From assembly GCF_964033635.1 (NCBI RefSeq), contig NZ_OZ035533.1:5146001-5210000 (forward strand): a DNA stretch of 64,000 nt. The letters are read 5' to 3'. Source of the stretch: Chitinophaga sp. MM2321 (lineage in GTDB: Bacteria; Bacteroidota; Bacteroidia; Chitinophagales; Chitinophagaceae). Below the pieces are notes generated by a model. It did no database searches and was not told the origin of the DNA. It saw only the letters and a list, made by a program, of their open reading frames with translations. This document shows positions 26,854 to 36,260 of the stretch, in pieces. Numbering within the stretch: position 1 is the first letter of the stretch; every line of letters begins with the position of its first letter. The position numbers were made by a program, and so were the translations under genes.

Positions 26854-27618
26854 ATGAAAATCTCAACGCTCGCTTTTTCATTCATGTTGTGTTGCTCTTC
26901 TCTCTTTGCAAAAGGTAGAGAATTTTATCAGATTAAAATTTATCACCTGAAAACTGCCAGCCAGGAAGCGCGTGTAGACAGTTTTCTCCAAACGGCCTAT
27001 TTACCGGCCTTACATCGTGCGGGCATCAAACAGGTAGGTGTTTTTAAACCGGTGGACAGCGATACTTCCGGTATCCTGATCTATGTGCTGATTCCTTTCC
27101 GCAGCCTGGAACAATTTAACAGCATAGATAATATACTGAACGCCGATAAGGTTTTCCAGCGCGACGGACAATCTTATATCGATGCCGTATATGATGATGT
27201 ACCTTTCGTGCGTGTAGAATCGATTTTACTACGGGCATTCTCCGGAATGCCGGTGATGGCCGCCCCTGCATTGACAGGTCCTAAAAGTGAACGGGTATAC
27301 GAACTACGCAGTTATGAAGGTCCGACCGAGAAATACTATGTTAACAAAGTGAAAATGTTTAATGATGGCGATGAAGTAGGTATCTTTAAAAGTCTTGGTT
27401 TTAATGCTGTTTTTTATGGAGAAGTATTGTCTGGCGGCAGAATGCCCAACCTGATGTATATGACCACCTTTAATAATAAAGCAGACAGGGATGCCCACTG
27501 GAAATCATTTTCCGCTGATGAGAGATGGAAAAAGCTTTCCGCTTTACCGGAGTACAGCCACAATGTGTCCAAATCGGATATCCTGTTTCTGACGCCTACC
27601 GACTACTCTGATCTCTGA
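26854..27618 (+). CDS. NIPSNAP family secreted protein
   Basis: A 254-residue protein with a signal peptide (about 1-19, LCCSSLFAKG). Two ferredoxin-like repeats of the NIPSNAP family are visible: REFYQIKIYHLKTASQEARV in the first half and RVYELRSYEGPTEKYYVNKV with VGIFKSLGFNAVFYGEVLSG in the second; the second closes with DRDAHWKSFSADERWKKLSA. NIPSNAP-like proteins are common in Bacteroidota but their role is not known. The gene stands alone with a strong terminator. Confidence 0.88.
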   Translation: MKISTLAFSFMLCCSSLFAKGREFYQIKIYHLKTASQEARVDSFLQTAYLPALHRAGIKQVGVFKPVDSDTSGILIYVLIPFRSLEQFNSIDNILNADKVFQRDGQSYIDAVYDDVPFVRVESILLRAFSGMPVMAAPALTGPKSERVYELRSYEGPTEKYYVNKVKMFNDGDEVGIFKSLGFNAVFYGEVLSGGRMPNLMYMTTFNNKADRDAHWKSFSADERWKKLSALPEYSHNVSKSDILFLTPTDYSDL

Positions 27619-27639
27619 TAGAAAAATAAACTTTTTGCG

Positions 27640-27670
27640 CCCCGTAAGTAATGTACTTACGGGGTTTTTT
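27640..27670 (+). terminator. Intrinsic terminator after the NIPSNAP gene
   Basis: An 11-bp perfect stem (CCCCGTAAGTA at 27640-27650, TACTTACGGGG at 27654-27664) with a 3-nt loop and six T, 22 bp after the stop codon. Confidence 0.92.
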
Positions 27671-27798
27671 ATTTCTACTAAAAAAGGCTTAAATTAAATT
27701 ATAATTCAACACCTGCCGATCGGAAGAGAGACAAGCCACCACAATGCTCTCTAAGATTAAAGACTGCTATTCTCTTAACTTAAAAAACCAATCTCCAC

Positions 27799-28722
27799 AT
27801 GGCCGAAGTAAGTAAGAACAAAACACAGACGGCGCTGGGTGATGTTGCCGCCAGACAACTCGCCATTGCCACCCGTACGGTGCCGCAGATGTCCACCATC
27901 ACACCCCGGTGGCTCACCCGTTTAATGAGCTGGATCCCTGTGGAGTCTGGTGTGTACCGTCTCAACAAAGTAAAAGACGAGCGCAATGTAACCGTAGATT
28001 GTTCCGGCAGAGATGAACGCGAACTTCCCCAGACCTATGTGGACTACATAGAAAATCCGCGGGAATACAATCTGAGCGCCGTAAATACAGTGCTGGACGT
28101 ACATACGCGCGTATCCGACCTCTATAGCAAGCCCTACAATCAGATCAGTGAACAGTTGCGTCTGATCATTGAAACCATCAAAGAGCGGCAGGAGAGTGAA
28201 TTGATCAACAACAAAGAGTATGGTCTGCTGCACAGCATTACCTCATCGCAACGTATTAAGACCCGTACCGGTGCTCCCACACCGGACGACCTGGACGAAT
28301 TGATCACCAAAGTATGGAAAGAGCCGGGCTTTTTCCTGCTGCATCCTTTGGCGATAGCCGCTTTTGGCCGTGAGTGCACCCGCAGGGGGGTACCCCCGCC
28401 GACGGTTTCTTTATTCGGCTCGCAGTTCCTTACCTGGCGTGGCATTCCGTTGATCCCATCCGACAAAGTGCCTGTTGATAAAGGTAAATCCAAAATCATC
28501 CTGTTACGTACCGGCGAAAGCAGACAGGGTGTTATCGGACTCTATCAACCTGATTTACCCGGCGAGCAATCACCCGGTCTGTCTGTCCGCTTTATGGGTA
28601 TCAACCACCAGGCCATCGCTTCTTACCTGGTTTCTCTTTACTGTTCATTGGCGGTACTGGTAGATGATGCCATCGCTGTGCTCGATGATGTAGAAATAGG
28701 AAAATACCATGAATACAAATAA
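27799..28722 (+). CDS. Family 2A encapsulin nanocompartment shell protein
   Basis: A 307-residue HK97-fold shell protein of the SrpI type (family 2A encapsulins). Recognisable blocks: the N-terminal TALGDVAARQLAIATRTVPQ, then TPRWLTRLMSWIPVESGVYR, VWKEPGFFLLHPLAIAAFGR, GVPPPTVSLFGSQFLTWRGI with PLIPSDKVP, and the C-terminal GINHQAIASYLVSLYCSLAV. The length and the lack of an inserted cyclic-nucleotide-binding domain place it in 2A rather than 2B. Many copies would build an icosahedral shell in the cytoplasm around the desulfurase encoded next. Its last 14 bp overlap the cargo gene, so shell and cargo are translationally linked. The identification is by recall of family motifs. Confidence 0.92.
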   Translation: MAEVSKNKTQTALGDVAARQLAIATRTVPQMSTITPRWLTRLMSWIPVESGVYRLNKVKDERNVTVDCSGRDERELPQTYVDYIENPREYNLSAVNTVLDVHTRVSDLYSKPYNQISEQLRLIIETIKERQESELINNKEYGLLHSITSSQRIKTRTGAPTPDDLDELITKVWKEPGFFLLHPLAIAAFGRECTRRGVPPPTVSLFGSQFLTWRGIPLIPSDKVPVDKGKSKIILLRTGESRQGVIGLYQPDLPGEQSPGLSVRFMGINHQAIASYLVSLYCSLAVLVDDAIAVLDDVEIGKYHEYK

Positions 28723-30400
28723 TTTTCAGGCAGATGGATTACCGGATACCAAAGCCCTGGAACAACTGGCTAACCAGTTATTCCGCGCGATGCAAAGCGG
28801 TAACGATCAGCCCACACCGCAATATCCGCCATCGGTGGCAGCCGGTGACCCGCTTCTACAGCAGGGCAGCGTAGCCGATGTTACACAAGCGCCCACCAGT
28901 TTACCGGACCCCCATTTTGCCGGTACCGGACAGGTACCCGCATCTGTAGCCGGTAGCGGCAGCTCTCCATCCGCCATACAGCAACGTCCCGCTTCTTTTG
29001 ATCCGTCATTTGAAGAGGAGCTGCACAAGGCGTTGAAACAGATACAGTCGCCTCCCCTCTCCAGTCAGCTACAGGGCTATGGCGCACCGTATTATTTTTT
29101 GCCCGATCATGTGCCGGCAAGCGGCATCGCAGCACGGCCACAGACAGATTTTCAGCATGCCTCCACCGGCGCCACTACCGCGCCGCTGGACGTAAACCTG
29201 GTCAGGTCGCACTTCCCCATCCTGCAGGAACATGTGAACGGACACCGGTTGATATGGCTCGACAATGCGGCCACCACCCAGAAACCACAACATGTTATTG
29301 ACCGCATCAGCCACTTCTATGCGCATGAAAACTCTAATATCCACCGGGCAGCACATGCATTGGCAGCCCGCGCCACCGACGCTTACGAAGGCGCCCGCGA
29401 AAAAGTGCGCGCCTTTCTGCATGCGGCTTCCGTCAGTGAAATTGTGTTTGTACGCGGCGCTACGGAAGCCATCAACCTCGTAGCCAAAAGCTGGGGGGAA
29501 CAGTTCCTGCAAGCCGGTGATGAAATTATTCTCAGCCACCTGGAACATCACGCCAACATCGTACCATGGCAACAACTGGCCACCAGGAAAGGATTGCTCA
29601 TTAAAGTGATTCCTGTGGATGATGACGGACAAGTACTGCTGGATGAATATGCCAAACTGCTTGGTCCCAAAACCAAGCTGGTAGCCTTCACACAGGTATC
29701 CAATGCACTGGGTACTGTTACGCCTGCACAGAAAATGGTGGAAATGGCACACCACGCAGGCGCCAAGGTACTGGTAGACGGCGCGCAGGCGGTGTCTCAT
29801 ATGCGTGCGGATATGCAACTGCTAAATTGCGACTGGTACGTATTCTCCGGACACAAAATATTTGGTCCTACCGGCATCGGTGTGCTCTACGGCAAGGAAG
29901 CCCTTCTCAATGAAACACAGCCGTGGCAAGGTGGCGGGAATATGATCAAAGACGTAACCTTTGAACACACGCAATATCAAAACACCCCTACCCGCTTTGA
30001 AGCAGGTACCGGTAATATAGCCGATGCTGTTGGCTTAGGCGCCGCCATCGATTATGTAAACCTTATCGGCATTGACGCAATCCAACAGTACGAACATTAC
30101 CTGCTGCTATACGCCACGCAACTGCTGAAAGAGGTACCCGGACTGCGTTTGATAGGCACCGCACCCGACAAGACCAGTGTGCTGTCTTTCGTTTTTAAAG
30201 ACTTCACGACGGAACAGGTAGGCGCGGCACTCAACCAGGAAGGGATCGCCGTACGATCTGGGCACCATTGCGCACAGCCCATTCTCCGGCGATTTGGTGT
30301 GGAAAGCACAGTACGGCCATCGCTCGCATTTTATAATACCTGCGGCGATATTGACGCATTAGTGAATGTGCTGCTGCGATTGCGCAGAAGCAGAATATGA
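28709..30400 (+). CDS. Encapsulin cargo: SufS-like cysteine desulfurase with N-terminal targeting extension
   Basis: A 563-residue protein in two parts. Residues 1-160 are low-complexity (Pro, Ala, Ser, Gln) with three islands that look conserved: GLPDTKALEQLANQLFRAM (10-28), FDPSFEEELHKALKQIQ (97-113) and YYFLPDHVP (128-136). Family 2A cargo enzymes carry such an extension, which directs packing into the shell. Residues about 161-563 are a complete group II cysteine desulfurase: LDNAATTQKPQHVIDR, PLP lysine K383 in SGHKIFGPTGIG and catalytic C521 in RSGHHCAQP. It turns cysteine into alanine and an enzyme persulfide. The length is about 155 residues above SufS, all of it N-terminal. Confidence 0.95.
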   Translation: MNTNNFQADGLPDTKALEQLANQLFRAMQSGNDQPTPQYPPSVAAGDPLLQQGSVADVTQAPTSLPDPHFAGTGQVPASVAGSGSSPSAIQQRPASFDPSFEEELHKALKQIQSPPLSSQLQGYGAPYYFLPDHVPASGIAARPQTDFQHASTGATTAPLDVNLVRSHFPILQEHVNGHRLIWLDNAATTQKPQHVIDRISHFYAHENSNIHRAAHALAARATDAYEGAREKVRAFLHAASVSEIVFVRGATEAINLVAKSWGEQFLQAGDEIILSHLEHHANIVPWQQLATRKGLLIKVIPVDDDGQVLLDEYAKLLGPKTKLVAFTQVSNALGTVTPAQKMVEMAHHAGAKVLVDGAQAVSHMRADMQLLNCDWYVFSGHKIFGPTGIGVLYGKEALLNETQPWQGGGNMIKDVTFEHTQYQNTPTRFEAGTGNIADAVGLGAAIDYVNLIGIDAIQQYEHYLLLYATQLLKEVPGLRLIGTAPDKTSVLSFVFKDFTTEQVGAALNQEGIAVRSGHHCAQPILRRFGVESTVRPSLAFYNTCGDIDALVNVLLRLRRSRI

Positions 30401-30715
30401 TTTTCTTTATGGGAGCCGCTGAAAAAATAAATTAAATAAGCGTGTATACATCCCAGTTAGTTCGCATGTATTCCGTCTTTCCTGATAATATGCTATCCGG
30501 AAAAATATTTTCCACGATTTTTTTCCGGATAGCAAGTCTTTGATCAGCATGGTGAATATCTTTTTTAAAATCTGCCGAAACACCTGTTAATAAAGGGTTA
30601 CATCAGGCTCAGAAAAATTATTATCTTCATAAACAAAGCAGGCATAAAAACATCCTCCATTTCTATTCACTGCAAAAAATATTTGTATTAAATTTTGTAG
30701 AATGATTTATTTGTC
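30401..30715. other. Intergenic region between encapsulin operon and tRNA
   Basis: No supportable gene. It holds a perfect 15-bp hairpin (30491-30534, listed separately), and its right end holds the tRNA promoter. Confidence 0.5.
30491..30534. terminator. 15-bp hairpin downstream of the encapsulin operon
   Basis: TGCTATCCGGAAAAA (30491-30505) pairs perfectly with TTTTTCCGGATAGCA (30520-30534), 14-nt loop, 90 bp behind the desulfurase stop. No T-run follows the stem, so it may be a processing or 3'-end stability element rather than an intrinsic terminator. Confidence 0.5.
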
Positions 30716-30723
30716 TACATTTG
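30695..30723 (+). promoter_or_regulatory. Bacteroidota-type promoter of the initiator tRNA
   Basis: TTG at 30695-30697 and TACATTTG at 30716-30723, 18 bp apart, match the Bacteroidota primary sigma consensus TTG/TAnnTTTG. Transcription would begin at about 30729-30731, directly at the tRNA 5' end. Confidence 0.75.
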
Positions 30724-30731
30724 CACCTCAT

Positions 30732-30803
<72 letters not shown>

Positions 30804-30812
30804 CAAAAAATA

Positions 30813-30843
30813 AAAGTCCTGAACGGTTGTTCAGGACTTTTTT
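30813..30843 (+). terminator. Intrinsic terminator after tRNA-fMet
   Basis: A 12-bp perfect stem (AAAGTCCTGAAC at 30813-30824, GTTCAGGACTTT at 30829-30840) with a 4-nt loop and a T-run, 9 bp behind the tRNA. Confidence 0.9.
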
Positions 30844-30884
30844 ATGGCGCCTACTCCTTTCCTATTCCCGTTTTTTAAAAATAA

Positions 30885-30916
30885 AAAAGGGAGATGAAAA
30901 CAATCATCTCCCTTTT
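30885..30916 (-). terminator. Terminator after the orphan susCD pair
   Basis: AAAAGGGAGATGA (30885-30897) pairs with TCATCTCCCTTTT (30904-30916). On the minus strand a T-run follows, 21 bp after the susD stop. It could also work on the plus strand. Confidence 0.85.
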
Positions 30917-30937
30917 CTTATTCCTCAACAATTATGG

Positions 30938-32509
30938 CTAGTACCCTTCGTTCTGTGGTGTCAGGTTCGGGTTGTTCTTCATTTCAAATATTGGCAGCGG
31001 GAACAGTAAATGTTTCTTCTCCAATGCAGAACCCGAGTTTTTATTGATGTGACCAATGAAGGCATCAAAGCCATTGGTATCTTCATTGTATACTTTTTGC
31101 AGGCGCACCATATCAAACCAGATAATGCCTTCAAAACAGAATTCATGCCAGCGTTCACGCCATACTGCCTGTTCAAATGCTGTTTGTGACAAACCAGCAA
31201 GCGGTAACAGGTTAGCTCTCTGACGGATAGCATTCAAAGCCTTGTATGCATCTATGTTAGCAGCTCCCTCTGAACGGTTCTGTGCTTCTGCATATATCAG
31301 CAATACTTCTGCATAGCGGATCTGCGGTACATTCAGGTTACTGTGTTTGGTACCAGGTTTACCAGGCATACCATGTGATTCCACATCAAAATGTTTGAAG
31401 ATATAGGGAGCGCCTAAAGGAAAGGCGGCACCGCTACCATCAACAAAATAAGAAGTATAGAAGAACTGTTGTTCATCTGTGCGTTTATCTGTCGGCTCAA
31501 ATTTTTTGTAAGAGTCATAGAAAGAGTGAGTAGGCATAGAACTACCTACACCACTACCGGTAGCAGAGATGTTTTTAGACAGGGAGTTGTTAGGCAGCAT
31601 AATTGATTGCAGCGGATTTTCTTCCACACCGGTCAGGTACTGCACCTGGAACAGGTGTTCCAGTTTGTTATTCATAGCTGAACTGTGCAGATCACTATAG
31701 TTGGCAAACAATCCTATTTCACCCGGATGTGCATTCGCATAATCAATTACTTCCTTCGCTTTATCAGCAGCCAGCTTGTAGTAAGCAGCTCCTTTGTTGA
31801 GCGGGAACCCTGCCATGGTCAGGTATACTTTTGCCAGTTCCGCTTTAACAGCGGCCAGTCCTACTCGACCACTGGTATTAGTCCAGGATAAGCCAGCAGC
31901 TTCAGCAGTCTGCAGATCCTGTACAATAGAAGCGTATACATCTTCCGTTTTGGCGCGGGAAGGATTAAAATCCTCTGAAAGGGGCGTTTGCGATTTCAGG
32001 ATCAAGGGTACATCTCCCCAAAGTCTGACAGCATAAAAATAAGCCCAGGCACGCAGGAAATGAGCTTCTCCCAGCACAGCTTTCTTCCGTGCTTCATCCA
32101 TAGGATTAATATTAGGCACATTATCCAGCACCAGGTTGGTTTGTGCAATTTCGCGGTACAACTCTTTCCACCACTGACCGATATGCAGGTTATCCCCGTT
32201 GTACACCAATCCTAACAGGTTATTCAGATCAGAGTTCTGCGCAGTACCGGTAGTCATTGTACCGGTAGGTGCATCCAGCAGCTGAAAGTTATTGGAAAAT
32301 ATACCGGCGCCGTATCCTACCAGCCTGGTACGCGCATAAGCGGCATATACAGCAGCATCCGCATGTTCAGGTAAGGTAAAATAACTGTCCGGACTCAGGT
32401 TGGAAGGATCCTGCTCATCCAGGAATTTCTGGCACCCGCTGCCCATGCCTATCAGCATGGCACCACTAAGTACCAGCTGCAATGTTTTATTGATGATATT
32501 TCTCTTCAT
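30938..32509 (-). CDS. SusD/RagB family nutrient-binding outer-membrane lipoprotein
   Basis: A 523-residue SusD homologue with lipobox MGSGC. Family blocks: DAAVYAAYARTRLVGYG, GEAHFLRAWAYFYAVRLWGD with VPLILKSQTPLSEDFNPSRA, and the C-terminal NAIRQRANLLPL plus WRERWHEFCFEGIIWFDMVR. It starts 27 bp behind the preceding susC gene and ends just before a strong terminator, so the pair is a complete two-gene unit with no SGBP or enzyme gene. Confidence 0.93.
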   Translation of the reverse strand: MKRNIINKTLQLVLSGAMLIGMGSGCQKFLDEQDPSNLSPDSYFTLPEHADAAVYAAYARTRLVGYGAGIFSNNFQLLDAPTGTMTTGTAQNSDLNNLLGLVYNGDNLHIGQWWKELYREIAQTNLVLDNVPNINPMDEARKKAVLGEAHFLRAWAYFYAVRLWGDVPLILKSQTPLSEDFNPSRAKTEDVYASIVQDLQTAEAAGLSWTNTSGRVGLAAVKAELAKVYLTMAGFPLNKGAAYYKLAADKAKEVIDYANAHPGEIGLFANYSDLHSSAMNNKLEHLFQVQYLTGVEENPLQSIMLPNNSLSKNISATGSGVGSSMPTHSFYDSYKKFEPTDKRTDEQQFFYTSYFVDGSGAAFPLGAPYIFKHFDVESHGMPGKPGTKHSNLNVPQIRYAEVLLIYAEAQNRSEGAANIDAYKALNAIRQRANLLPLAGLSQTAFEQAVWRERWHEFCFEGIIWFDMVRLQKVYNEDTNGFDAFIGHINKNSGSALEKKHLLFPLPIFEMKNNPNLTPQNEGY

Positions 32510-32536
32510 AAGTTAATCTTTTTGAGTACGAACAAA

Positions 32537-35500
32537 TTAAAACGCCACATTTAATCCCACCATGTAAGTAGTTGGTTTGGGATAGTCGAAGAAGGTTTGT
32601 CCCTGTGCAAATGCATCACCATAAGTAGTTACTTCCGGATCGTTTCCGCTGAACTTGGTTTTCAGGAAGAAGTTCTGTACAGAACCATAGATCCTGAGAC
32701 GGCTCAGGTGTAATTTTTCCACCACTGAACTGTTGAAAGTGTAACCCAGCAACAGGTTCTTGCCACGGAGATAGGAACCATCTTCTACCCAGCGTGTATC
32801 CACATTGGTTACATAACCGGCAGATGGATTACGTGGTGCAGCAATCATGGTGTTCTGATGATCAGGTGTCCAGTAGTCCAGCACAGAGCTGAAGCTGTTA
32901 GCAAGACCGGTACGGTCTTCACCGGAGTGGTGTGTCATGTTCAGTACATCATTGCCATACATGTATTGCAACTCAATGGTCAGGTCGAAATTTTTGTACT
33001 TAAAGGTGTTGATAAAACCGCCCCATCCTTTAGGGTTACCGTTACCAATAATCATACGGTCCGCATCTGTAATAGCGTGATCACCATTAACATCGAGGTA
33101 TTTGATATCACCCGGTAAAATGGGTTTGCCACCACGGTAGTCTTTAAATTTCGCTGCTTCAGCTGCTTCAGCAGTGCTCCAGGTACCGAGGCGCACAAGG
33201 CCCCAGAATGATCCAACGGGTTCGCCTACACGAATAATGTTGGTCTGGTTAGTGAAGTTAGGACCACCTATACCGAAGATGTCAGCAGGAGTAGCCAGTG
33301 ACAATACTTTATTCCTGTTGAAGGAGATATTAAAAGTACTGTTCCAGGAGAAATCTTGTTTGTTGATGACCAGGGCGTTTATTGACAGTTCCACCCCTTT
33401 GTTTTCCATGGAACCGATATTCCTTGTGATAGTGGTGTAACCACTGGTGGAAGGCACGGGCGCATCCAGCAACATGTCTGTGGTTTTGCGGTAGTACAGA
33501 TCCGCTTCCAGGTTGATGCGGTTATTCAGTAAGCCTACTTCCACACCAAAATCATATTGTGCCGTTTTTTCCCATTTCAGATCCGGATTGGCCAACCTGT
33601 TGGTACCTACACCCTGTACTTTTGCACCACCCAGCACAGCAGCATAGTTTGTATTTGCAGCCAATGTAGCCAGTGACTTATACGGATCCAGTTCTGAGTT
33701 ACCTGTAACGCCAAAGCTGGTACGCAGTTTCAGATTAGATAGTACGGAATTCCCTTTCAAGAAATCTTCTTCTGATACTCTCCATGCCAGGGCTGTAGAA
33801 GGGAAGAACGCATACTTGTGATTTTTACCAAAACGGGAAGAACCATCTGCACGACCTGTTAATGTTAACAGGTAACGGTCTTTATAAGTATAGTTAATCC
33901 TGCCGAAATAAGAATTAAATGCATACCGGTTACGACGTGAATCGGTACCACTGGCGGGGATATTAGAACCGGCGCCCAGTTTATTTTCCTGGAAATAATC
34001 GGTAGAGAAGTTTTCTGCACGGGTATTAAAACCGAACATATTGTTCTCCTGCCAGGATAAACCTAACATACCGTTAAAGGAATGATCTTTACCGAATTTT
34101 TTATTATAGGTCAGATAATTTTCGAATGACCAGAAACTTTCCCTTCCGTTATCAAGGATAGCGATACCACCCTGTGAAGCAGAAATATCGAGCAATGATC
34201 TGCCCATATATTCATTGCGGCCACGGGTAACCACGTTTGTTCCCAGTACACTGCGTAATTCCAGTCCTTTAGCCAGGGAGATATTTGCATAAGCATTACC
34301 CAGCAGGTTCTGTGTATTCAGGATATACTTACGGTCCGTTAAGATCTGTACGGGATTTGAACCACCTTCAGCACCTGGATATACTTTATTATTAGACCAG
34401 CTACCGTCTTCAAATTTTATCGGCAGGAAAGGTAATCCTTCCGTAATCATACGAACAGAGTTCAAACCACCGGTACCTATATCTACAATGTTTTCTTCCT
34501 GGTTGTTATAGCTCAGTGAACCACCTACTTTCAGCCACTCTTTTATTTTTGTGTCGATGCTGAAACGGGCAGAGTAACGTTTGAGGTAAGAGTTTAATAA
34601 CAGGCCATTATCATCCAGGTAGCCCAGATACAAACCATATTGTGTATCTGCGTTTCCACCAGTAAATCCAAGCTGATGGCTCTGTGACAGTTTATGCTGT
34701 ACGGATTCCTTTAACCAGTCAGTATCGTAGAGCGGATTACCTTGTTTATCAAATAAACGCTCATCGGTTCTTTTCAGTTTGGGATCTTTTGATACATAGT
34801 CACCATTTGCCCATCCTGCCGGATCATATATTTCTGCATTTTTCCAGGCCAGATCTTCTACAGCCATGTACTCTTTTGCATTCAGCATTTTTACACGGTG
34901 AGGCCCGATGGTGTTGGCTCCCAGGTAAGTATCATAAGTAACCCTGCCACCTGTAGCGGTTCCTTTTTTAGTAGTAACGAGTACCACACCATTTGCACCC
35001 CTTGCACCATAAATAGCGGTAGCAGAAGCATCTTTCAATACTTCCACAGATTCGATATCATTAGGGTTAATAAAATCGATGGCGTTACTGTTCTGTGTTT
35101 GTGCACCTACGGGAAGTGCTACGCCATCTACTACATACAATGGGTTGTTTGTAGTATTGATAGAGCTGAAACCACGGATACGGACTTTCGTCTGACCACC
35201 GGGGCGACCGGAGTTAGTACTTACCTGTACACCGGCAATACGGCCACTCAATGCCTGGTTTACAGATGGTGCCGGGCGTTCCTGCAATGCAGCAGCTCTT
35301 ACAGAAGCAACGGAGCCGGTGAGATCGGATCTTTTCCGGGTACCATAACCTACTACCACAACGTCTTCCAGCGATGTAACATCTGTACTCAATGCCACAT
35401 TTAAGCTGGCATTGTTACCTGCCAGTTTTTCGATGGATGTATAACCGATAAATGAAAATATGAGTGTGGTGTTGTTTCCCGGAACGGTGATGCTGTAACT

Positions 35501-35695
35501 ACCGTCTACTCCGGTAGATGTACCGGAAGAAGTGCCTTTGATCTGTACAGATACACCAGGTAGCGGTGAGTTGTCCCTTGAATCAAACACCTTTCCGGTA
35601 ATTTTTCTCTCCTGCGAAAAGGCCAGCAAAGTTATGAGCAACAGCAAGGTGCTTTGCAGGCCAGTTCGCATTAGAAGTGTCAATTTTTTCTTCAT
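32537..35695 (-). CDS. SusC/RagA family TonB-linked outer-membrane transporter
   Basis: A 1052-residue SusC homologue. Signal peptide (about 1-28), regulatory-like domain (RKITGKVFDSRDNSPLPGVS), SusC signature LEDVVVVGYGTRKRSDLTGS, plug with PLYVVDGVALPVG and VEVLKDASATAIYGARGANG, barrel ending VGLNVAF. It is of exactly the same length as the transporter at 3066-6224 but clearly different in the barrel sequence. It forms an orphan pair with the SusD behind it; the substrate is unknown. The long gap upstream (about 800 bp) may hold its control region. Confidence 0.95.
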   Translation of the reverse strand: MKKKLTLLMRTGLQSTLLLLITLLAFSQERKITGKVFDSRDNSPLPGVSVQIKGTSSGTSTGVDGSYSITVPGNNTTLIFSFIGYTSIEKLAGNNASLNVALSTDVTSLEDVVVVGYGTRKRSDLTGSVASVRAAALQERPAPSVNQALSGRIAGVQVSTNSGRPGGQTKVRIRGFSSINTTNNPLYVVDGVALPVGAQTQNSNAIDFINPNDIESVEVLKDASATAIYGARGANGVVLVTTKKGTATGGRVTYDTYLGANTIGPHRVKMLNAKEYMAVEDLAWKNAEIYDPAGWANGDYVSKDPKLKRTDERLFDKQGNPLYDTDWLKESVQHKLSQSHQLGFTGGNADTQYGLYLGYLDDNGLLLNSYLKRYSARFSIDTKIKEWLKVGGSLSYNNQEENIVDIGTGGLNSVRMITEGLPFLPIKFEDGSWSNNKVYPGAEGGSNPVQILTDRKYILNTQNLLGNAYANISLAKGLELRSVLGTNVVTRGRNEYMGRSLLDISASQGGIAILDNGRESFWSFENYLTYNKKFGKDHSFNGMLGLSWQENNMFGFNTRAENFSTDYFQENKLGAGSNIPASGTDSRRNRYAFNSYFGRINYTYKDRYLLTLTGRADGSSRFGKNHKYAFFPSTALAWRVSEEDFLKGNSVLSNLKLRTSFGVTGNSELDPYKSLATLAANTNYAAVLGGAKVQGVGTNRLANPDLKWEKTAQYDFGVEVGLLNNRINLEADLYYRKTTDMLLDAPVPSTSGYTTITRNIGSMENKGVELSINALVINKQDFSWNSTFNISFNRNKVLSLATPADIFGIGGPNFTNQTNIIRVGEPVGSFWGLVRLGTWSTAEAAEAAKFKDYRGGKPILPGDIKYLDVNGDHAITDADRMIIGNGNPKGWGGFINTFKYKNFDLTIELQYMYGNDVLNMTHHSGEDRTGLANSFSSVLDYWTPDHQNTMIAAPRNPSAGYVTNVDTRWVEDGSYLRGKNLLLGYTFNSSVVEKLHLSRLRIYGSVQNFFLKTKFSGNDPEVTTYGDAFAQGQTFFDYPKPTTYMVGLNVAF

Positions 35696-35925
35696 ACGTT
35701 TGGTTTTTTTGGTTTATAAAAAGTGAATGCTAAAACGATTTTTCATAGAAAGGACAGTACCCCTTCCGTGCTTGCTGGAATGAGTTTAAATAAATCATCA
35801 GGACTACGTGGCGTAGATAAGTCGGCTAATTACACTACATACATTTTGGCATAACTTGATTTTGTTAATAACAAGTGCAGGACGATACCATCCTGCAAAA
35901 ATAAATAGTGAATGAATGAAAGAAG

Positions 35926-35947
35926 TCAATGGACGTGCCGCCATTGA
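35926..35947. repeat. 7-bp inverted repeat in the susC upstream region
   Basis: TCAATGG, 8 nt, CCATTGA, about 235 bp before the susC start. It could be an operator or a leader hairpin. Confidence 0.4.
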
Positions 35948-36205
35948 GTTATAGCAACCTTTCTCATAACGCGTACCACTAAACTAAAAGTTGTTGTTAA
36001 CTACAGTGGCATGCTGCTACTACCAGGCATACCAACCCGTTCTGTCATATAACTACAGTACATCATAACACTACAATACAAACAGTAAACAAATAACTTG
36101 AAAAAACAGGTTTACATTCAACGTGAAAATACGCTTAGCACAATCGATTTAGCATTTATGGCCAGCGTAGCGGTTTGTTACTTTCCGCACTATTTAATTA
36201 AATAC

Positions 36206-36260
36206 GTGAATAATTTTAGATTTAGCTTTAAATGAACAAGTGAATAATTTTTAGATTCAG
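36206..36260. repeat. Tandem-like direct repeat, two copies of about 20 bp
   Basis: GTGAATAATTTTAGATTTAG at 36206-36225 recurs with one inserted T and one changed base at 36240-36260, 34 bp start to start. The region is AT-rich, so chance cannot be ruled out. Confidence 0.5.

Noticed and set aside
29069..29818. 249-residue open frame on the minus strand under the cysteine desulfurase
   Set aside because: It lies fully antisense to a gene with intact catalytic motifs, has a His/Cys-rich unnatural composition and no domain; a shadow of codon bias.
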